Assembly: GCA_007376295.1 (NCBI GenBank)
Contig: VMGB01000001.1
Span: forward strand, 144,424-182,642
Length of the DNA stretch: 38,219 nucleotides
Source: Parcubacteria group bacterium Gr01-1014_13
Lineage (GTDB): Bacteria > Patescibacteriota > Patescibacteriia > Magasanikbacterales > GWA2-37-8
Direction of reading: 5' to 3'
Shown: one piece after another, positions 9,961-15,306 of the stretch
Position numbering within the stretch: position 1 is the first letter of the stretch
How the letters are laid out: each line of letters starts with the position of its first letter
Program-made: the position numbers and the translations under genes
Notes under the pieces: generated by a model
Told to the model about the DNA's origin: nothing
Database searches by the model: none
What the model saw: only the letters and a program-made list of their open reading frames with translations

Positions 9961-9978
9961 ATTTCAGAATGTTTATTT

Positions 9979-10012
9979 GCCCTTGTATACGAAAGTGTAC
10001 GGGGCTTTTTTA
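9979..10012 (+). terminator. putative intrinsic terminator
   Basis: GCCCTTGTATAC gaaa GTGTACGGGGC followed by TTTTTT. Confidence 0.65.
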
Positions 10013-10041
10013 TTTATAGCTAGATAAAATAAAGCCCTGTG

Positions 10042-10049
10042 GATAACTG
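10042..10049. repeat. target site duplication, left copy (GATAACTG)
   Basis: Identical to 12522-12529, immediately outside the TIR. Confidence 0.9.
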
Positions 10050-10083
10050 CACAGGTATCCCTTAGAAACATAACTAATTAACA

Positions 10084-10632
10084 ATGTATAATGTGACAAT
10101 CAAACAAAAGCGTGCTAGAATTTTGGATATGTGGAGAATGCGCCAAATACTTCGTTATCTTTATGAGTATCCGTTCCGAAAAGGTGCGGAACAAATTGAA
10201 CGCCACCAGCACGTGCCAGATGGGACTTTTAAAAGCTACCTTTTTAGCCACGGCTATCTTGAATCATGGCAATCAACGCTAAAACGTATCCCAAGATATT
10301 TTTTTGGCTTATTTTTAAACACCTCAGAAGCTGAATTGAAAAGAGAACATCTTAGAAACCGCAGAATAGGATTTTTAATAGATGAATGTAGAAAAAAAGA
10401 ATACGTTAACCCTGAATTAACGCACAATCTTGAAATAACAGAAAAAGGTTGGCAATTTAGTCGAAGTTGGCTTGTATTTTTTAATGAGTGTTTAAAAAAG
10501 TACTCTTCGATTACGATATTTGTAGGTTCAATACTCGGAAGTTTAGTAGTAGCTGAAATTGCTAAATTTGGCTGGAGTTCGGCCAAACCATTTTTGATTA
10601 ACACTCCTTGGTTTAATTGGCTGGGATTATAA
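10084..10632 (+). CDS. IS passenger protein: soluble N-terminal region plus C-terminal TM segment
   Basis: ORF inside the element; hydrophobic segment ITIFVGSILGSLVVAEIA near the C-terminus. Confidence 0.6.
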   Translation: MYNVTIKQKRARILDMWRMRQILRYLYEYPFRKGAEQIERHQHVPDGTFKSYLFSHGYLESWQSTLKRIPRYFFGLFLNTSEAELKREHLRNRRIGFLIDECRKKEYVNPELTHNLEITEKGWQFSRSWLVFFNECLKKYSSITIFVGSILGSLVVAEIAKFGWSSAKPFLINTPWFNWLGL

Positions 10633-10643
10633 AGAAAACAAAA

Positions 10644-10661
10644 AACAACCAAACGGTTGTT
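10644..10661 (-). terminator. putative intrinsic terminator for the minus-strand cargo operon
   Basis: AACAACC gttt GGTTGTT followed on the minus strand by TTTTGTTTTC. Confidence 0.65.
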
Positions 10662-10672
10662 AATTTAAAGTT

Positions 10673-10843
10673 TTATTTAGTGTATATAAAATTATAAAGC
10701 CATTTCTTACAAACCTTACATCTATAACTAGGAACTAACCAAGCGGCTAAGCCATAAGGAAAAGCAAGGAATGAGAATAATACCTTGTAGATATTTCTTA
10801 AAATTGCTTTAGCTGGTTGGTCGCAATGGATTGGAATTGGCAT
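10673..10843 (-). CDS. 56-aa IS passenger microprotein with hydrophobic segment and CxxC (MPIPIHCDQPAKAILRNIYKVLFSFLAFPYGLAAWLVPSYRCKVCKKWLYNFIYTK)
   Basis: Read by eye; ATG 10843, stop 10673; tightly downstream of the 10848-11177 gene; absent from the supplied track because of length. Confidence 0.55.
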   Translation of the reverse strand: MPIPIHCDQPAKAILRNIYKVLFSFLAFPYGLAAWLVPSYRCKVCKKWLYNFIYTK

Positions 10844-10847
10844 AAAT

Positions 10848-11177
10848 TTATTTAAAAATTGCTATTACCGCGGCGATCGTCGCAATCCCCGCTATAACAG
10901 TGGGAATCCAAAATGTTTTATTTTTCCAAGCTTCGTCTCTGATATAATCTTTTGTTGCCTCTGTTGCATGTTTTTTTATTTTTTCTCTTCCGTCATCTCC
11001 GCCTAGGATTTCTAAAGTTATTTTTTTAACTTCTGTTTGGAATGTGGCGTAATCCTCTTTTGAAAAACATTTATCCAACCTTTCTTCTATGCGATCTGTT
11101 GTTTCGGAAGTGACCCCTCCCAATTCAGCCGGTACTGGCGCAGCCCGATTTCTCCTTCTTTTATTAGTTTCAGTCAT
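10848..11177 (-). CDS. IS passenger protein with C-terminal TM anchor
   Basis: C-terminal KTFWIPTVIAGIATIAAVIAIFK; operon with neighbours. Confidence 0.65.
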   Translation of the reverse strand: MTETNKRRRNRAAPVPAELGGVTSETTDRIEERLDKCFSKEDYATFQTEVKKITLEILGGDDGREKIKKHATEATKDYIRDEAWKNKTFWIPTVIAGIATIAAVIAIFK

Positions 11178-11186
11178 AATAATAAA

Positions 11187-11471
11187 TTAAGGAGTTTGTT
11201 CGTCGTGATTATCAGAGTTTTGCTTAATGATTTGGGATGAAGGAGAGATAAAAGTTCTCTTGTTATCACCCTCATCAATATACACTCCATTTCCTTCGGC
11301 TTTAAGCAAAATTGCCAAAGCAAATCTAAACATACTTTGTTCATCTATGAACTGATATTTTTCCATTACTCCATTTACAGCTTGCAAATCACCATTGTTG
11401 AAACTAAAAAAAGCCGCCTGCTCCGTTGGTGTTACGGTTGTGGGGGAATTAGGAAGTTTGCTTATAGACAT
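11187..11471 (-). CDS. IS passenger small soluble protein, unknown function
   Basis: 94-aa ORF 10 bp upstream of the next gene in the same orientation. Confidence 0.6.
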   Translation of the reverse strand: MSISKLPNSPTTVTPTEQAAFFSFNNGDLQAVNGVMEKYQFIDEQSMFRFALAILLKAEGNGVYIDEGDNKRTFISPSSQIIKQNSDNHDEQTP

Positions 11472-11585
11472 ATATTACTTGTTAGTTTCTCCTTATAGGT
11501 ATATTATACTTATCATTAAACAGAATAGCAATACTTTTCTTTATGGAAAATAACAATACCACAAAAAGTAATTTTTTAGCAAATC

Positions 11586-12452
11586 TTAAGCGTGTAATAA
11601 AATACCCAGCAAAGAAGAAAACCGCTCCCTGTCGTTGTGCCGGTTGTTGCGATGCCAAGCAAACCCGTCCAGATAAGACTGTAAATGTTTCTTAGATACT
11701 ACTTTATGCGTTCCCTTGATAGAACGCTTAATATGCGACCAAAAACTCTCTACGCTGTTTACATGTACATCACCTCGTACATATTCTTTTCGTCCATGGC
11801 CGACAGTCTCTCGGTTGTATCCCTTAGCTACTAGACCGTAGCGGTTACTTTCGTCTGTAAGTAATCTGGTACCAGCCACTTCTACATTTTGATTAAGAAA
11901 ATTGCCAAGTGTATGCGCCTGTATATTTGGCACTTTTTTTATTCTGGCGTTTCCGCCTCGTTCAATAGCTCCGATAATAGCGGATTTATCAGCCATTACT
12001 TTTTTAAAGTTCTTATTGTACTTTCCGCCATTTCCTTTGCCGCCAAAATATGTCTCGTCCATTTCTACTGTACCGCTTAGCGGTCTATCGTCTTGGCCTA
12101 GAGCTTTACGGATTAGAGAAAGCATACGCCATGCGGTTTTATAGGTTACGTTCAGTTCACGTTCAAGGAATTTGGCGGACAATCCACTTTTAGCATTAGA
12201 AAACATTAACAGAGCTTGAAACCACAATGTTAGAGGTGTACAGGATTTTTCAAAGATAGTACCGATTTGTGGGGCAATCTGAAAACGGCACTTAGAGCAT
12301 TGGAATTGTCTACGGCCTTTTAATTGGCTGTATGTGCCACCACAAGAACACTGGCGAGTATGTAGACCGTCAAACATTACTTCTAAACAGGCTTCGTCAT
12401 TAGGAAATTCAAGCTTTAAATCTTGGGAGCCGTATTTGTCTTTCTTGGCCAT
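11586..12452 (-). CDS. IS1595 family (ISXO2-like) transposase
   Basis: N-terminal zinc ribbon (CSCGG...CSKCR), DETYFGGK, HVNSVESFWSHIKRSIKGTHKVVSKKHLQSYLDGFAWHRN. Confidence 0.93.
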   Translation of the reverse strand: MAKKDKYGSQDLKLEFPNDEACLEVMFDGLHTRQCSCGGTYSQLKGRRQFQCSKCRFQIAPQIGTIFEKSCTPLTLWFQALLMFSNAKSGLSAKFLERELNVTYKTAWRMLSLIRKALGQDDRPLSGTVEMDETYFGGKGNGGKYNKNFKKVMADKSAIIGAIERGGNARIKKVPNIQAHTLGNFLNQNVEVAGTRLLTDESNRYGLVAKGYNRETVGHGRKEYVRGDVHVNSVESFWSHIKRSIKGTHKVVSKKHLQSYLDGFAWHRNNRHNDRERFSSLLGILLHA

Positions 12453-12521
12453 AATATAGAGGTTATTTACTTATGGCTGTATTGTATAAGTTATTGATTA
12501 TGTTGTCAAGGGATACCTGTG

Positions 12522-12529
12522 GATAACTG
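12522..12529. repeat. target site duplication, right copy (GATAACTG)
   Basis: Identical to 10042-10049, immediately outside the TIR. Confidence 0.9.
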
Positions 12530-12541
12530 TAGAGAAAAATG

Positions 12542-12570
12542 TTGACTTGTGTTTTTAAGTGGTATAAAAT
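12542..12570 (+). promoter_or_regulatory. mraZ promoter
   Basis: TTGACT (12542-12547) - N17 - TAAAAT (12565-12570). Confidence 0.7.
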
Positions 12571-12593
12571 GGATACAGGTGGGAAAAAGTGGG
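12560..12593 (+). promoter_or_regulatory. candidate MraZ-binding box, TGG(G/N) repeats with 10-bp period
   Basis: TGGT 12560, TGGA 12570, TGGG 12580, TGGG 12590; spacing matches the known MraZ box (TGGGN-N5 repeats). Confidence 0.7.
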
Positions 12594-12636
12594 GAACATG
12601 CTTGTCTCTCTATATTAACAACTTTCCCTAAACAGT

Positions 12637-13068
12637 ATGTTCATCGGTGAATATAGCCATAGCATAGACCAAAAAGGAAGAATGGCCATACCGGTCAAAT
12701 TTAGACATGATTTGAAAAATGGCGCAGTCGTAACTCGCGGTTTAGATAATTGTCTTTTTATCTACACCAAAAGCGAGTGGGCTAAAGTTGCCGAAAAATA
12801 TGCCAACCTGCCAATAGCGCAAGCAAACAGTCGAGCTTTTTCTCGTCTGATGTTGGCCGGCGCGATGGATGTAGAACTAGACGGCCAAGGCAGAATAATT
12901 TTGCCAGAGTATCTGCGTGAATTTGCCAGCGTGAAAAAAAATGTAGTAATCGCCGGTCTTTATAGCCGATTGGAAATCTGGGATGAGGAAGTATGGAATA
13001 AGTATAAAGGTCAAACCGAAGCCGAGAGCGGCGAAATTGCCGAAAGAATGTCCGAGCTAGGAGTGTAA
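12637..13068 (+). CDS. mraZ: transcriptional regulator MraZ
   Basis: MFIGEYSHSIDQKGRMAIPVKFR; followed by rsmH. Confidence 0.96.
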   Translation: MFIGEYSHSIDQKGRMAIPVKFRHDLKNGAVVTRGLDNCLFIYTKSEWAKVAEKYANLPIAQANSRAFSRLMLAGAMDVELDGQGRIILPEYLREFASVKKNVVIAGLYSRLEIWDEEVWNKYKGQTEAESGEIAERMSELGV

Positions 13069-13078
13069 TGAAAAAAAT

Positions 13079-13984
13079 ATGAATAGGCATGTACCTGTTT
13101 TATCACAAGAAGCGATTGATTACTTGCAGCTTAAACCGAATCAGAATGTTATCGATTGTACTTTGGGTGATGCTGGCCATAGCGAGGCGATGCTCCAAAA
13201 AATTGCACCCAAAGGAAAATTGCTTGGTATAGATCTGGATGCGGAAGCAGTATTGCGCTCGAAAAGATTTTTATATAGCTTTGAGGATAGAGCCATAATT
13301 GTACGAGATAATTTTGCTAATTTAAAAACCATTGCCGAAAAAAATGATTTCAAACAAATAAATGGGATACTGATGGACTTGGGCTGGTCCACTCCGCAAT
13401 TTGAAGAGCGGGGCAGGGGATTCAGCTTTTCGAAAGATGAACCGCTGGATATGCGCTATTCAACTACAGAACAGGAAACTGTGGCTGATATCGTAAATAG
13501 TTATAGTGAAAATGATTTGGCCGGAATATTCAAAAATTTTGGTGAAGAAAAATTAAATAAAGAAATAGCTGAAGCGATTGTAGATTTTAGAAAAATAAAG
13601 AAAATAGAAAAGACGGGGGAGTTAACGGAGATAGTTTTACAAGTTTATAGAATCAAGCTACGTACTGATAAAGAAATTCCTTGGATAGGCGGTCTGCATC
13701 CGGCCACAAAAGTTTTCCAAGCGCTGCGAATGGAAGTAAATCATGAACTAGAAAATCTGAAATCAGCCTTGCCCCAGGCAGTAGACTTGCTCGCCAGCGG
13801 CGGACGACTGGCAGTAATAACGTTTCATTCTTTGGAAGACAGAATCGTGAAACATTATTTCAAATCAATTGCCGGCAAAACAGCAAAGTTAGTTTTTAAA
13901 AAACCAATCAGTGCTAGTGACGAAGAAATAAAATTAAATCCGCGGGCGCGCAGCGCAAAACTAAGAGTGATAGAAAAAAATTAG
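13079..13984 (+). CDS. rsmH: 16S rRNA (cytosine1402-N4)-methyltransferase RsmH
   Basis: HVPVLSQEAIDYL, DCTLGDAGHSEAML, ILMDLGWSTPQ, VITFHSLEDRIVK. Confidence 0.96.
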   Translation: MNRHVPVLSQEAIDYLQLKPNQNVIDCTLGDAGHSEAMLQKIAPKGKLLGIDLDAEAVLRSKRFLYSFEDRAIIVRDNFANLKTIAEKNDFKQINGILMDLGWSTPQFEERGRGFSFSKDEPLDMRYSTTEQETVADIVNSYSENDLAGIFKNFGEEKLNKEIAEAIVDFRKIKKIEKTGELTEIVLQVYRIKLRTDKEIPWIGGLHPATKVFQALRMEVNHELENLKSALPQAVDLLASGGRLAVITFHSLEDRIVKHYFKSIAGKTAKLVFKKPISASDEEIKLNPRARSAKLRVIEKN

Positions 13985-13985
13985 T

Positions 13986-14345
13986 ATGTCAATCAAACGC
14001 CAAATACAATTTAGATACAGAAGTTTCATCCATGCGATTGAAACTATCAGTATGCCTCAGTGGCTCACTTCCAAAACCACCCGCTTTGGTTTATTAGCTG
14101 TTATCTTTTTATTTAGCATCGCTTATATAGTAAACACAACCTCTTCCGCCACCAGCGGTTACCAAATGCATAAACTTGAAAAACAGAAATTGGCACTGGA
14201 AATAGAGGTGCAAAAATTGCAGGTTGAAATTGCCGACAACAGCTCCATGAGCAGTATTTCTTCCCGACTAGTCAAATTAAACATGACCGAAGTTAGTAGT
14301 GTAAAATATCTGACAGTCAAAAATACACCTGTTGCTAAGAATTAA
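13986..14345 (+). CDS. FtsL-like cell division protein
   Basis: Position after rsmH; single TM plus coiled-coil heptads. Confidence 0.6.
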   Translation: MSIKRQIQFRYRSFIHAIETISMPQWLTSKTTRFGLLAVIFLFSIAYIVNTTSSATSGYQMHKLEKQKLALEIEVQKLQVEIADNSSMSSISSRLVKLNMTEVSSVKYLTVKNTPVAKN

Positions 14346-14360
14346 GGCTGGACAGGATGA

Positions 14361-14386
14361 AATTTCCCCTATGGGGGATTTTTTTG
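14361..14386 (+). terminator. putative intrinsic terminator after the mraZ-rsmH-ftsL-like operon
   Basis: TTTCCCC tatg GGGGATTTTTTT. Confidence 0.5.
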
Positions 14387-14465
14387 TTTAGCAGATTGAC
14401 TTATCTTTGAAGATATAATATAAATCAGGCACAAGACAATCTTAACAAAACAAAGTGAGGTAACT

Positions 14466-14861
14466 GTGAAGAAGCTCGTTTCTTGTCAAATTGGCGGGTC
14501 TTTGATAGCATTAGTTTTTATTCTGCTCTGCTCAGCGATGGCTCCTGAGTTAAGTAGCGAACAAGGAGTACCGATTTTATATTCTGCTTTCGCTACTATC
14601 CTTTCTATCATATTCATTTTAGGCGAAAGTTCAAATGAAGAAATAAAAATAAAACGGAGTTGGATCATTGGAGCTTTTTTACTTCAGTTAGTGCTGTTAT
14701 ATACAATTGCAGATGGTCTCATGTTTGGCTTTATGAATTGGGGAATAATTGTTTCCACCGCTTTCACAGCCGTAGTGATTATCCATCGAGCAATTATGCG
14801 CTATCGACTGGTGAAGGAGAGTGCGCTTCCGAAGGCCGTGGCTCGTTGCCGTGCCTCCTAA
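14466..14861 (+). CDS. small polytopic membrane protein
   Basis: GTG start after AAGTGAGGT; about four hydrophobic segments. Confidence 0.5.
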   Translation: MKKLVSCQIGGSLIALVFILLCSAMAPELSSEQGVPILYSAFATILSIIFILGESSNEEIKIKRSWIIGAFLLQLVLLYTIADGLMFGFMNWGIIVSTAFTAVVIIHRAIMRYRLVKESALPKAVARCRAS

Positions 14862-14880
14862 CAATTTTGTATCTTCTGCC

Positions 14881-14909
14881 GCTGTCCTGTACCCCAGGAC
14901 AGCTTTTTA
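14881..14909 (+). terminator. intrinsic terminator
   Basis: GCTGTCCTG taccc CAGGACAGC TTTTTAA, 9-bp perfect stem. Confidence 0.85.
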
Positions 14910-14967
14910 ATTGTGCTGAATAAAGCAATGCTAGGACACGACTCTTTACTTATGATATAATATCCAC

Positions 14968-15306
14968 ATGAATATTCTTGTTTTACAACGTTTATTGTTG
15001 GAATTTGTCTTGGATATTATTTATTTTCCAATTTGGTGGTATACCAAAGGCGCGATGCATGCCGGGCGCTGGTGTTTTAATTTGCTAGCTCAAGGCAATG
15101 CCAATTTGGCTCCAGGTTTATGGTTGGCCAATTTATTCGTGCCAATGTATGGCCAATTTGATTTTCAAGGCAGGATAATTAGTTTTTTGATGCGTTCGGT
15201 GCAAATTTTTGCCCGCACCGTAGCTTTGCTTGTCTGGCTTACTTTATGTTTAGCTTTATTTTTTTGCTGGTTGGCATTACCAATTCTAATAGTGTATGCA
15301 ATTTAA
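14968..15306 (+). CDS. membrane protein, overlaps the start of the Clp-like gene
   Basis: Hydrophobic ORF overlapping the 15296 start by 11 nt. Confidence 0.65.
   Translation: MNILVLQRLLLEFVLDIIYFPIWWYTKGAMHAGRWCFNLLAQGNANLAPGLWLANLFVPMYGQFDFQGRIISFLMRSVQIFARTVALLVWLTLCLALFFCWLALPILIVYAI

Larger units (their letters stand above)
10050..12521 (-). mobile_element. IS1595-family (ISXO2-like) element with passenger genes
   Basis: TIRs CACAGGTATCCCTT (10050-10063) and AAGGGATACCTGTG (12508-12521) are perfect 14-bp inverted repeats with further partial match inward; flanked by GATAACTG (10042-10049 and 12522-12529), an 8-bp direct repeat as expected for IS1595; intact DDE transposase inside. Confidence 0.92.

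Noticed and set aside
9546-10027. Overlapping ORFs (9546, 9755, 9780, 9613-, 9728-) around the lipoprotein
   Set aside because: Alternative frames of the 9631-9960 gene, which alone has an AGGAGG SD and a signal peptide.
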